Source of the DNA: Rhodococcus ruber
GTDB lineage: Bacteria > Actinomycetota > Actinomycetes > Mycobacteriales > Mycobacteriaceae
Direction of reading: 5' to 3'
DNA length: 64,000 bases
NCBI RefSeq assembly: GCF_027270735.1
Contig: NZ_JAPWIJ010000016.1
Coordinates: 3,521 to 67,520, forward strand
This document shows positions 43,991 through 51,839 of the stretch, one piece after another. Below the pieces are notes generated by a model that saw only the letters and a program-made list of their open reading frames with translations, did not search any database and had not been told where the DNA came from. The position numbers and the translations under genes were made by a program. Position 1 is the first letter of the stretch. Each line of letters begins with the position of its first letter.

Positions 43991-45205
43991 ATGGCCACAC
44001 AGGAGGGCGGGGCACGGCTCGACACGGTCGCTGCGCTGGCTGCGTCGGACGCCGGCGGCCTCGACGTCGTGTTTCTCGGCAACTTTCTCGACGTCCTCAC
44101 CGACGCCGTGAACGCGGGCGTCCCGCTCAGACGACAACAGCTCAGAGCGTTCCGAGCTCAGGGTGATGCTGCCGCGCGCGCCGGAGTCGCATTGCGAGCA
44201 CTCCTCGACCTGTATCTCTCCTCGGCTTGGCGGCTGTGGCGAGAACTGCCCGCAGTGACGGCAGCCGCCGACAATCCGGCCGGCGTCGTGACGGCAGGCG
44301 AGGTGATGCTGCGGGCCGTCGACGACGCGGTGGCCGAGCTCGCCGAAGGGTTTCAACTCGCCCGTCGCACGCTCGTTCGGGCCGAGGTACTCGCCCGCCG
44401 TGAGTTCGTCGACGATCTGCTGTCCGGAACGTCCGACGTCGCCGGCGTACTCGGACGCGCCCAGACGTTCGGGCTGGACCTGTCGAGTCCGCACGCGGTA
44501 GCGGTGGTCACGTCGAGCAAGCCGTTCACGGACGCGAGTTCGGCGATCGGGCTCGTCGAACGCAGCGTGCAAGGCAGCAAAGGTGACGCCGAGTTGCTCG
44601 TCGCAACCAAACAGGGCCGGTTGATTCTGGTCTTCCCTGCACCCGACCGCGATGCCGTCGAGCATGTTCTCACCAAGGCGGGACGTGTCCTCGGTACGTC
44701 CGCACACATCCCGACCGACTCCGTCGACCTCCGTCGCGACGGCGAGTACGGCAGGACGCAGATCGGGGTCGGTCGCCCACGCGGAGGAGCAGCAGGGGTC
44801 GCCGCGTCGTACCGCGAGGCGCTCGATGCTCTCGAACTCGCCTCCTCGCTCGGACTCGACACGCCGGTAGTCGATGCGCGAGATCTGCTGGTCTATCGAG
44901 TTCTCATCAGTGACCGGGCCGCCATCGCCGATCTTGTCGACACGTTGCTGACGCCGCTTCTGGTCGCCCGCGGTGGTGCGGGTCCGTTGCTGGAAACGTT
45001 GCAGGTGTACTTCGACACCGGCGCGAACTCTGCGTCCACCGCGCGACGCATGCACTTGTCGGTGAGGGCGGTCACGTACAGATTGTCGCGAATACATGAT
45101 TTGACCGGTCAGGATGTGGGCAACCCGGTCGAGGCATTTGCGCTGCATACAGCCGTACTCGGTGCCATGCTGCTCGACTGGCCTGGCGGTCGCCTGTCGT
45201 CATGA
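43991..45205 (+). CDS. PucR/CdaR-type regulator
   Basis: 404 residues. N-terminal helical sensor region (1-~135), GGDEF-like middle, and C-terminal HTH_30 (LQVYFDTGANSASTARRMHLSVRAVTYRL). Lacks the PucR N-terminal domain seen in the 35032 protein. Divergent from the permease, so it probably controls amino acid uptake. A small hairpin (45193-45209) covers its stop codon. Confidence 0.88.
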   Translation: MATQEGGARLDTVAALAASDAGGLDVVFLGNFLDVLTDAVNAGVPLRRQQLRAFRAQGDAAARAGVALRALLDLYLSSAWRLWRELPAVTAAADNPAGVVTAGEVMLRAVDDAVAELAEGFQLARRTLVRAEVLARREFVDDLLSGTSDVAGVLGRAQTFGLDLSSPHAVAVVTSSKPFTDASSAIGLVERSVQGSKGDAELLVATKQGRLILVFPAPDRDAVEHVLTKAGRVLGTSAHIPTDSVDLRRDGEYGRTQIGVGRPRGGAAGVAASYREALDALELASSLGLDTPVVDARDLLVYRVLISDRAAIADLVDTLLTPLLVARGGAGPLLETLQVYFDTGANSASTARRMHLSVRAVTYRLSRIHDLTGQDVGNPVEAFALHTAVLGAMLLDWPGGRLSS

Positions 45206-45223
45206 CAGGTACGATCGCCTAAC

Positions 45224-45240
45224 TTGCCGGATTCCGGCAA
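45224..45240. repeat. 17-bp palindrome downstream of the PucR-like gene
   Basis: TTGCCGGA, one base, TCCGGCAA: perfect arms of 8. It lies 19 bases after the regulator stop and 190 upstream of the 51-residue gene. Could be a terminator or an operator. Confidence 0.45.
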
Positions 45241-45304
45241 CCAATTCCGACGAAACATGTCCGCAAAACGACCCTGCCTGCACGAAACTGAACAGTCACA
45301 CTGG

Positions 45305-45378
45305 AGTAGTCGCGGTCGGACCTACTAGCCGTGGGGCCCCGTGGAGTGACCCACGATTCCCGTCGAGCAGAACGCTCG
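45305..45378 (+). ncRNA. Structured leader upstream of the small ORF and terC (candidate Mn riboswitch)
   Basis: Consecutive stems are seen: AGTAG/CTACT (45305-45309 with 45322-45326), GTGGG/CCCAC (45331-45335 with 45350-45354), and CGAGC/GCTCG (45364-45368 with 45374-45378). The 5' part contains TGGAGTAG, reminiscent of the GGGGAGUAG start of yybP-ykoY manganese riboswitches that often precede TerC genes. The rest of the consensus is not clearly matched, so this is a candidate only. Confidence 0.35.
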
Positions 45379-45430
45379 GCCAGAACGCCACCGGCATCAT
45401 ACGAACGAGAACGCAAGGAGCATGTGACAG

Positions 45431-45586
45431 ATGTCGTCATTGGTACAGAAGTTGACCACATTCGCTCGCAGCCCACAGGGCAAGAAGATGGTCGATCAGG
45501 CGCGTAGATACGCAACCAAGCCGGAGAATCAGGCGAAGTTGAAGCAACTCGGTAGCAAGTTCACCGGTAAGGGTGGTCGTTCATGA
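45431..45586 (+). CDS. 51-residue conserved basic small protein
   Basis: ATG with AAGGAG 10 bases upstream. Encodes MSSLVQKLTTFARSPQGKKM... ending FTGKGGRS; lysine/arginine-rich and helical, no membrane segment. Its stop overlaps the terC start by 4 bases, so it is translationally coupled to the transporter. Function unknown. Confidence 0.8.
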   Translation: MSSLVQKLTTFARSPQGKKMVDQARRYATKPENQAKLKQLGSKFTGKGGRS

Positions 45587-46650
45587 ACGTCGTTCCGTGG
45601 TGGGCGTGGGCGGCATTCGGTGCCGTCGTCCTCATCCTGCTGGCAATCGACCTGCTCGCGCACCGTGGTGCCCACATCATCGGCTTCAAGGAGGCCGCGT
45701 GGTGGAGCGCACTGTGGGTCGGCGTGGCCATAATCTTCGGCATCGTCGTGTTCTTCACGCTCGGCACGACGGCAGGCGTGGAATACACCACGGCGTGGTT
45801 GCTGGAGAAGAGTCTGTCCGTCGACAACCTGTTCGTCTTCGCGCTGATCTTCGGCTACTTCAAGGTTCCCCGTGAGTACCAGCACCGCGTGCTGTTCTTC
45901 GGTGTGATCGGCGCCCTTGTCTTCCGTGCCATCTTCCTGGCCGCCGGTGTGGCCATCGTCAGCAAGTTCGCTGCCGTTCTGTTCGTCTTCGCAGCCATCC
46001 TCCTCTACAGCGCTTACAAGTTGATGAAGGACGAGGACGACTCGTACGACCCCGGCACCTCCATCGCAGTGCGCTTGCTCAAGAAGATCGTCCCCGTTCA
46101 GGACGAGTACTCCGGTACCAAGTTCTTCGTCAAGGAAGCAGGCAAGCGAGTGGCCACGCCACTGCTCGCCGTCGTAGTAGCGATCGAGGCCGCCGACCTG
46201 GTGTTCGCAGTCGACAGCGTTCCTGCTGTTCTGGCGGTTACCGACGACCCGTTCATCGTGTATTCCTCGAATGCGTTCGCGATCCTCGGACTGCGTGCCC
46301 TGTACTTCTTGCTCGCAGGGTTGCTCGAGAAGTTCCACTACCTGTCCAAGGGTCTGGCGATCATCCTCGCCTTCATCGGCGTCAAGCTGATCCTGCAGGC
46401 CGGACACAAGGTGATCAGCACGTCGATCCCCGAGATCCCCTCTCTGGTCAGCCTGGTGGTCATCATCGTGGTCCTGGCAGGCTCGATCATCCTGAGCCTG
46501 AAGAATCCTCCGGAGGAAGACAGCGCCGACGCGATCGACAAGGCCGCGGCCGACAGTCCGATCGTCGATCCGACGGACGGAACATCCACCGCCGGCTCCT
46601 CGTCGACGGGAACGTCGGGTACGGATTCACCGAGACTCGACAAGTCCTAG
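45583..46650 (+). CDS. TerC/Alx-family membrane protein
   Basis: 355 residues, about nine membrane helices. TerC signatures are present: TTAWLLEKSLSVDNLFVFALIF and VVAIEAADLVFAVDSVPAVLAVT with the acidic metal residues, and SNAFAILGLRALYF. The last ~55 residues are a Ser/Thr/Asp-rich tail. The family exports Mn2+ (Alx, YceF) and is named after tellurite resistance. Starts inside the stop of the 51-residue gene and ends in a strong terminator. Confidence 0.93.
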   Translation: MNVVPWWAWAAFGAVVLILLAIDLLAHRGAHIIGFKEAAWWSALWVGVAIIFGIVVFFTLGTTAGVEYTTAWLLEKSLSVDNLFVFALIFGYFKVPREYQHRVLFFGVIGALVFRAIFLAAGVAIVSKFAAVLFVFAAILLYSAYKLMKDEDDSYDPGTSIAVRLLKKIVPVQDEYSGTKFFVKEAGKRVATPLLAVVVAIEAADLVFAVDSVPAVLAVTDDPFIVYSSNAFAILGLRALYFLLAGLLEKFHYLSKGLAIILAFIGVKLILQAGHKVISTSIPEIPSLVSLVVIIVVLAGSIILSLKNPPEEDSADAIDKAAADSPIVDPTDGTSTAGSSSTGTSGTDSPRLDKS

Positions 46651-46661
46651 CACCGCACGAC

Positions 46662-46698
46662 ACATGCCCCGCCGATCAGTTCGGCGGGGCATGTTTGT
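46662..46698 (+). terminator. Terminator after terC
   Basis: 14-bp perfect stem (46662-46675 with 46681-46694), 5-base loop, then a T-rich tail. The right arm overlaps the -35 element of the dps promoter. Confidence 0.88.
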
Positions 46699-46718
46699 GT
46701 TCCGGGGCGTTGGGGCAA
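46693..46718 (+). promoter_or_regulatory. Stress-sigma (SigF/SigB-type) promoter of dps
   Basis: GTTT at 46693-46696, 16-base spacer, GGGCAA at 46713-46718. This fits the actinobacterial GTTT-N15-17-GGGTA consensus with one deviation. The ATG follows 9 bases later, so the mRNA would be nearly leaderless; this also explains the weak ribosome site. Confidence 0.6.
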
Positions 46719-46727
46719 ACACTGATC

Positions 46728-47276
46728 ATGGCTGAAAAGAACTCGTACACCGTTCCCGGACTCACCTCGGAAAAGGGCGCGCGCGTCGCCGAGATCTTGC
46801 AAGATCGACTGAACGCGTACAACGACCTACACCTGACGCTCAAGCACATTCACTGGAATGTCGTCGGACCCAACTTCATCTCGGTGCACGAGATGCTCGA
46901 CCCGCAGGTCGAAGCGGTTCGCGGTTTCGCAGACGACGTCGCCGAGCGCATCGCAACCCTCGGCTCCTCGGCCAAGGGCACGCCCGGCACCATCGTCTCC
47001 GAACGTAGCTGGGACGACTACTCGATCGGACGCGCGACGGCCATCGAGCACCTCGGAGCTCTCGATCTCGTCTACACCGGCGTCATCGAGACCACTCGTA
47101 AGAACATCGACGAGGTCGGCGAGATCGACCCCATCACCGAGGACATGCTGATCGGCCAGAGTGCCCAGCTCGAACTGTTCCACTGGTTCGTTCGCGCACA
47201 CCTGGAGAACTCCGGCGGCCAGCTGTCCACCGCGAGCGCATCCACCGAGGTCGACGCGGCAATTCAGGCAGGCTAG
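46728..47276 (+). CDS. dps: Dps DNA-binding ferritin-like protein
   Basis: 182 residues from the ATG at 46728. Dps ferroxidase ligands are present: LKHIHWNVVGPNF, HEMLDPQVEAVRGFADDVAERI. The C-terminus resembles mycobacterial Dps1. It stores iron and protects DNA from oxidative damage as a dodecamer. Driven by a stress-type promoter; followed by a strong terminator. Confidence 0.94.
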   Translation: MAEKNSYTVPGLTSEKGARVAEILQDRLNAYNDLHLTLKHIHWNVVGPNFISVHEMLDPQVEAVRGFADDVAERIATLGSSAKGTPGTIVSERSWDDYSIGRATAIEHLGALDLVYTGVIETTRKNIDEVGEIDPITEDMLIGQSAQLELFHWFVRAHLENSGGQLSTASASTEVDAAIQAG

Positions 47277-47290
47277 ACCCTCTCGACCAC

Positions 47291-47329
47291 AACACCGACC
47301 TCGCCGTTACCGGCGGGGTCGGTGTTTTT
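47291..47329. terminator. Rho-independent terminator after dps
   Basis: AACACCGACC (47291-47300) pairs with 47317-47326, extended by CGCCG/CGGCG around TTAC, followed by TTTTT. It lies between converging genes. Confidence 0.92.
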
Positions 47330-47342
47330 CGTCCGAGCGAGT

Positions 47343-47804
47343 TCAGTCGGTCGGCCTGGCCTCGTGCCCGCGGCGGCCGTGCGTACGACGCTGCTCCTTC
47401 ATCTCTGCCTCGAAGACGTGGCGGCGACCGTCGAGCAGTTCGTCTCGCACCGCCCGCTCGTGATCGCGCAGAGGACTCCAGTAGCCGTCGTCGAATTCCT
47501 CGACGAGCTGGAACGTCCAGCGTCCGGGCGCGATGTTCCTGCCGATCATGTCGTCGTCGATTCGCTGTGCGATCGCATCGTGGTCGGCTTCGGCGAGTGC
47601 CTCGACGGCTTCTCCGAGCAGCAGGTCGGAGTGACCCATCAGTTGGTGGAACGAGTAAAGGTGCCCGCGGGCCCGCTCGACGCATTCGAGCGCTTCGGAC
47701 ATCTTGCCCACAGCGGCCACGGTCGCATCGTCCACACCGCTCGGACGCCGATGCTCCGGGGACGGTGTCTCGTGGGCGGGCTGGGCGTCGGTATCTGAGT
47801 TCAT
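47343..47804 (-). CDS. Hypothetical helical protein, stress-associated
   Basis: 153 residues. Middle part helical and acidic (MSEALECVERARGHLYSFHQ, SDLLLGEAVEALAEADHDAIAQRI), with a His/Arg-rich end. No signal peptide or membrane helix. Not recognised beyond a conserved actinobacterial hypothetical. It sits between dps and csbD and has its own stress-type promoter (47814-47838), so a stress role is likely. Confidence 0.85.
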   Translation of the reverse strand: MNSDTDAQPAHETPSPEHRRPSGVDDATVAAVGKMSEALECVERARGHLYSFHQLMGHSDLLLGEAVEALAEADHDAIAQRIDDDMIGRNIAPGRWTFQLVEEFDDGYWSPLRDHERAVRDELLDGRRHVFEAEMKEQRRTHGRRGHEARPTD

Positions 47805-47813
47805 GGTCGACGG

Positions 47814-47838
47814 TTACCCGGATGGCATCTGTACAACC
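47814..47838 (-). promoter_or_regulatory. Stress-sigma promoter of the 47343-47804 gene
   Basis: On the minus strand: GGTT (47838-47835), 15-base spacer, GGGTAA (47819-47814), 9 bases before the ATG. Fits the SigF/SigB-type consensus. Confidence 0.55.
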
Positions 47839-47862
47839 GCCACACAATCGCACGCACAACGG

Positions 47863-47888
47863 GGATTACCGCGTCCGATCGTGGGTAT
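47863..47888 (+). promoter_or_regulatory. Possible stress-sigma promoter of csbD
   Basis: GGGTAT at 47883-47888 is a perfect -10, but the -35 region reads GGAT instead of GTTT. It is 44 bases upstream of the csbD ATG. Confidence 0.4.
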
Positions 47889-47932
47889 AGCTCTCTCCGA
47901 AAAGGTAGGACAATCTATTTCGAGGAGTTCAC

Positions 47933-48130
47933 ATGGCTGATTTCATCGACAAGGCAAAGCACAAGGCCGAAGAGCTGGTGGGCGAAGCCAAGGAAAAGAT
48001 CGGCCACAAGACCGACAACGACGATCTTGCTGCCGAAGGCGCGAAGGATCAGGCCTCGGGCAAGACCAAGCAGGTCGGCGACGACGTCTCCGACGCTGCA
48101 GGCAACATCAAGGACAAGTTCACCAACTGA
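47933..48130 (+). CDS. CsbD-family stress protein
   Basis: 65 residues, ATG with GAGGAG upstream. Lys/Asp/Glu-rich helical protein with the CsbD pattern (KHKAEELVGEAKEKIGHKTD, QASGKTKQVGDDVSDAAG). Family members are induced by general stress sigma factors; the molecular role is unknown. Ends in a strong hairpin. Confidence 0.93.
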   Translation: MADFIDKAKHKAEELVGEAKEKIGHKTDNDDLAAEGAKDQASGKTKQVGDDVSDAAGNIKDKFTN

Positions 48131-48150
48131 TTCTTCGGTTCGGTCGACCA

Positions 48151-48187
48151 GGACCCCGCATCTCGAGTTGTTCGAGATGCGGGGTCC
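48151..48187. terminator. Bidirectional hairpin terminator between csbD and the EAL gene
   Basis: 16-bp perfect stem (48151-48166 with 48172-48187), 5-base loop, T-rich on the csbD side. The genes converge here. Confidence 0.88.
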
Positions 48188-48211
48188 TCGGTCTGTGTGC
48201 CATCACCGGCC

Positions 48212-48940
48212 TCAGATCGGCGGATTCGGCAGCGGCATCGGCCGGCCGAACAGCCAGCCCTGCCCCAGGGTCGCGCCCAACGCCATGGCGCGACGCAGAT
48301 GCCGACGAGTCTCGATTCCTTCCGCCAGCAGAGTTGCGTCGCTCGTGTCCAGGTAATCCCGTACCTGCTGGACCGCGGCGCGCGATCGGTACGGCGACCG
48401 AACGATCGACGCGTCGAGTTTGACGATGTCCGGCCCGACCGACGCCAGCAGGCCGAGCGTCGCCGGGGTCGCCCCGACGTCGTCCATCGCCACCGACATT
48501 CCACGCGCCCGTGCACCCCGAACCAGCGCCATCAGCATCGGTACGTTGCGGTCGAGGTCTCTCTCGGTGATCTCGAGGACCACGTCGAGGTCGTTGCCGA
48601 TCGCATCGAGATGGATGTCGACATCCCGTTCGTCGACGAAGCAACCGGGCTCGATATTGAGAAAGAACCGCACTCTGCGTGAGAACGCGCGCTCGCGAGC
48701 CGCCCGCAGCGCGGCCGCCCGGCATGCGACGTCCACCCGACCCACCATGCCGCGCTCACGGGCGAGGGCGAACACTGCCTCGGGAACAGCCAGGCTGGGA
48801 GACGGCCACCTGGCGAGGGCCTCGTACCCGACGACCGCACCGGTCGACAGTTCGACGACGGGCTGAAACATCGCAGCCACCGACTCGACCGAATCGAGCG
48901 CTGCCGATGCTGCCAGTACCGCGCCGTCCGACACGGTCAC
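48212..48940 (-). CDS. Stand-alone EAL-domain cyclic-di-GMP phosphodiesterase
   Basis: 242 residues, GTG start. EAL motif in VVGYEALARW, then NIEPG, EITERD, MDDVGA (the usual DDFG is DDVG), KLDASIV, EGIET and GQGWLFGRP. The glutamates, aspartates, Lys and Gln needed for metal binding and catalysis appear present, so it may be active. It has no GGDEF, PAS or membrane part. GTGA overlap with the upstream PucR-like gene suggests joint function. Confidence 0.9.
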   Translation of the reverse strand: MTVSDGAVLAASAALDSVESVAAMFQPVVELSTGAVVGYEALARWPSPSLAVPEAVFALARERGMVGRVDVACRAAALRAARERAFSRRVRFFLNIEPGCFVDERDVDIHLDAIGNDLDVVLEITERDLDRNVPMLMALVRGARARGMSVAMDDVGATPATLGLLASVGPDIVKLDASIVRSPYRSRAAVQQVRDYLDTSDATLLAEGIETRRHLRRAMALGATLGQGWLFGRPMPLPNPPI

Positions 48941-50148
48941 GATATTCGCTCGTCCACCGGAGCACGACGTGCCTCGAGGCGGTCGGCGATCAAAGCCGCG
49001 TGCAGTCGGCGCAGTCCCGACGGCTTCATCGGATCCAGTCCGGTGAGCTGCTCCACGCGCTTGAGGCGATAGTCGACCGTGTTGGGGTGCACCGTCAGCC
49101 AGGTGGCCGTCTTCTTCCGGTTGGAGTCCGATTCGACGAAGGCCTGCAGCGTCGGCAACAGATCGACCGAATCGCGGAGCGGATCGATCAACGTCACGAG
49201 ATGCTTGCGGCCCAGACCCGGCCTGCTCACCTGATACTCGAACACCAGATCCGCAATCCGATACGTTCCCGGGGCGTATCGCAACCTACGAACGAGACTC
49301 AGCAGCTCGTACAGATGCGGTGCAGTAGCAGCGATGTCGTCGATCGCTGCCGATGCGGTGGTCGCGGTAACGGCTATCTGCCCGCCGTCTGCGAAACGGC
49401 CGACCAGTTCGTCGACGTCGACTCCTGGGAGGTCGGGCAGCAGAACGGTTCCACCGGTAGCGCTGACGGATGCGATCGGCGCACATTCTGCGTCGAGCGT
49501 TGCCAGGGCCGCATGGATTCTTCGCAGCTTGCGCGCAGCCATCATGCCGGCGTCACCTCTGCGGGACCCTTCGTCGGCGTGGGCCGGGAAGTGCAGGGCC
49601 ACCACGTGATAGTCCTCGGCGAGCAGTGCACCCATTCGATCAGCGATCTTGCGGGCCGTCCCATCGCCGGTCAGCAGCGCGTCGAGCAGTTCCGCGTCGT
49701 GTCGGGGACCGTTCTGAGTCAGCGTGCGAAATTCCGCGAGGTAGGCATCGGAGACGGATTCGGTGACGGCGTCGAGAAGCTCCATGATCAGCACTGTGCC
49801 GTCGATCGGATCATCGACGTTCTCGTCGACCGAGTGCGGAGCGGTGCGCAAACCCAGTGCGCAGCCCTCGTTTATCGCGTGCTGGATCCGGCCGAGCGGA
49901 ACACCGTCACGGGCCCACCTCGTTGCAGCATCACGAAAAATGTCCATCGCACCCGCTATCGGTAGACGACCCGATTCCAGGACCCCCGCTGCGAGCTCGC
50001 AGCAGGTGGTCGTCATGTCGTCGAGCTCGCCGCGAGCACAGTCCCGCGGCGGTGGAGTGTCCTCCGGTTCCCCGATGTACTGATCCAACATCCGGGCTGC
50101 CGTCTCCCGCGGCGTCCGCAAGCGATCGGATGCACGTCGCCCGCCCAC
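48937..50148 (-). CDS. PucR/CdaR-like regulator
   Basis: 403 residues from the GTG at 50148, chosen because CAGGAGG lies 5 bases upstream; the frame stays open to 50343. N-terminal helical domain (~15-150), central GGDEF-like fold, C-terminal HTH_30 (LQAFVESDSNRKKTATWLTVHPNTVDYRLKRVEQLTG). Coupled to the EAL gene, so it could be controlled by or control c-di-GMP; inference only. Confidence 0.88.
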   Translation of the reverse strand: MGGRRASDRLRTPRETAARMLDQYIGEPEDTPPPRDCARGELDDMTTTCCELAAGVLESGRLPIAGAMDIFRDAATRWARDGVPLGRIQHAINEGCALGLRTAPHSVDENVDDPIDGTVLIMELLDAVTESVSDAYLAEFRTLTQNGPRHDAELLDALLTGDGTARKIADRMGALLAEDYHVVALHFPAHADEGSRRGDAGMMAARKLRRIHAALATLDAECAPIASVSATGGTVLLPDLPGVDVDELVGRFADGGQIAVTATTASAAIDDIAATAPHLYELLSLVRRLRYAPGTYRIADLVFEYQVSRPGLGRKHLVTLIDPLRDSVDLLPTLQAFVESDSNRKKTATWLTVHPNTVDYRLKRVEQLTGLDPMKPSGLRRLHAALIADRLEARRAPVDERIS

Positions 50149-50546
50149 GTAATCCTCCTGTGGCACGTGCACGCTCTCTGTCGCGGTCACCCGACTCAAC
50201 CCCTCGCACTCGAAACCTGGTTCAGGTTTGTCTGTCGTTTCGGCCCGACACCCACCTGGCTGTGGCACCGACCTCGTGCGTCGCTCCACTGCGCCCTGAG
50301 CTGAACTGCCGAACGGAGAAGCAACATACGAACCGTAGAACAATAATCAAACCTACGGATTGTTTTTGCCAATATATCCGGCAACTCATCTTGAAACGAG
50401 GTGGCTCACGTCACTTGTGACGCCCTCTCACAAATGACGCAGCAGTTGCGGGCAGATTCCAAACGCCAGGCCGGAGGCCGTAATCGACCGAAATCCGCGC
50501 CTACTGTTCCGGCTTGTCCATCAACCCTCGTCGAAAGTCAGGCTCC
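50149..50546. other. 398-bp divergent intergenic region
   Basis: No gene seen. It contains an AT-rich patch (about 50335-50385) unusual for this genome and two related repeats further on. It carries the promoters of the PucR-EAL operon and of the lipase gene. Confidence 0.7.
50409..50439. promoter_or_regulatory. Repeated TCAC-N3-TGACG sites upstream of the lipase gene
   Basis: CGTCACTTGTGACG (50409-50422, near-palindrome with arms CGTCAC/GTGACG) and TCACAAATGACG (50428-50439) are spaced about two helical turns apart centre to centre. Possible operator pair. Confidence 0.4.
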
Positions 50547-51734
50547 ATGACCACTTCTCGGTCCACTTTCCGCGCAACGCGGAAAGCCACCACGGTGCGC
50601 GCTGCAATGATCGCGGCAATGGCGTGCTCGCTTGCCCTCGGTACCGGTGTTGCAGCACATGCCCAGCCCACTACCGCTCCCGCTCCGCCCGCCACCGTGC
50701 AGGGCGACGACGTCATCCCGCCCGCACCGACCGAGGCGTCACCCAAGGCCTCCGACCAGGGCATCGTTCCCCCGAGTCTCGATTCTGCTCTCCCCGCGAC
50801 CAGCACCTACGATCCGAAGACCGAGACGAAGGGAACCGGTCCAGTATTCACCAACTTCATCGCCGGCTTCCTGTACAGCGTCGTCAACCCGGACATCGCG
50901 CCGCAGGGTGCCAACGACTGGAACTGCAAGCCATCGGCAGCACATCCACGACCGGTTGTCCTGCTGCACGGCACCTGGGAGAACGCATTCAACAACTTCG
51001 CCCGGATGTCGCCCGCGCTGAAGAAGGAAGGCTACTGCGTCTTCGCGCTGAACTACGGTGACACGGACGCCAGCATCGCCGGTCACCTCAAGTCGCTGCG
51101 CGGCACCGACTCCGTCGCCTCAAGCGCCAAGGAAATCGCTACCTACATCGACGCTGTGCGCACCGCCACCGGCTCCGCGCAGGTCGACATCGTCGGTCAC
51201 TCGCAGGGTGGTCTCGTCACCCGCCAGTACCTCCGCTTCGAGGGTGGCGCAAATCCGGCCGATCCCACCAAGAACAAGGTGAACACCGTTGTCAGCGTCG
51301 CCGGCTCGAACCACGGCACCACGCTGGTCGGAATCGGCACGCTCGGTCGCACCATCAACAACATCGGCCTGAACGTGCTCGGTGTCGTGGGTGCAATCGC
51401 CGGTCCCGCGGCCTCCGACCAGGTCATCGACTCCCCGCTGGTCAAGGCATTGGCTGTGGGCGGTGACACCGACCCCGGAATCAAGTACACCGTGATCGGC
51501 ACCAAGTACGACGAGGTGGTCACCCCCTACAAGACGACGTTCCTCACCGCAGGCCCCGGTGCCACGGTCAACAACGTCACCCTGCAGGACGGCTGCGGAA
51601 TCGACCTGTCCGACCACCTGTCGATCTCGGTCTCGCAGCGCGCGATCGGAATCGTGAAGAACGCACTGGATCCGAAGGGCTTCCCCACGAAGTCGATCCC
51701 GTGCGCGTACAACTCCCCCATCACCGGCGGATAG
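50547..51734 (+). CDS. Secreted class-2 lipase / alpha-beta hydrolase
   Basis: 395 residues from the ATG at 50547. A signal peptide with a basic start, hydrophobic core (AAMIAAMACSLALGTGVAA) and an AHA-Q cleavage site near residue 39 is visible. After a Pro/Thr-rich linker comes the alpha/beta hydrolase: oxyanion LLHGTWENAF, nucleophile in VDIVGHSQGG (S219), Asp in GTKYDEVVTPYKT, and His in DLSDHLSIS. Similar to actinobacterial triacylglycerol lipases and esterases (Lipase_2). Should be exported and active. Confidence 0.93.
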   Translation: MTTSRSTFRATRKATTVRAAMIAAMACSLALGTGVAAHAQPTTAPAPPATVQGDDVIPPAPTEASPKASDQGIVPPSLDSALPATSTYDPKTETKGTGPVFTNFIAGFLYSVVNPDIAPQGANDWNCKPSAAHPRPVVLLHGTWENAFNNFARMSPALKKEGYCVFALNYGDTDASIAGHLKSLRGTDSVASSAKEIATYIDAVRTATGSAQVDIVGHSQGGLVTRQYLRFEGGANPADPTKNKVNTVVSVAGSNHGTTLVGIGTLGRTINNIGLNVLGVVGAIAGPAASDQVIDSPLVKALAVGGDTDPGIKYTVIGTKYDEVVTPYKTTFLTAGPGATVNNVTLQDGCGIDLSDHLSISVSQRAIGIVKNALDPKGFPTKSIPCAYNSPITGG

Positions 51735-51756
51735 TCACCCGCTCGGCACTGCACCG

Positions 51757-51792
51757 ATGAGGACGATCGGCCATACGGTCGGTCGTCCTCAT
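51757..51792. terminator. Hairpin terminator after the lipase gene
   Basis: Arms 51757-51772 and 51777-51792 pair over 16 positions with two G-T pairs. It lies between converging genes. Confidence 0.8.
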
Positions 51793-51839
51793 TGCTGTGC
51801 GGGCCTCATCGTTGTGCGGGCCTCATCGTTGTGCGGGCC
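51789..51839. repeat. Three tandem copies of a 17-bp unit
   Basis: TCATCGTTGTGCGGGCC at 51806-51822 and 51823-51839 are identical; 51789-51805 differs at one position. The third copy contains the stop and last codons (PAQR) of the LLM oxidoreductase on the minus strand. The others extend past its stop into the lipase terminator. Confidence 0.9.
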
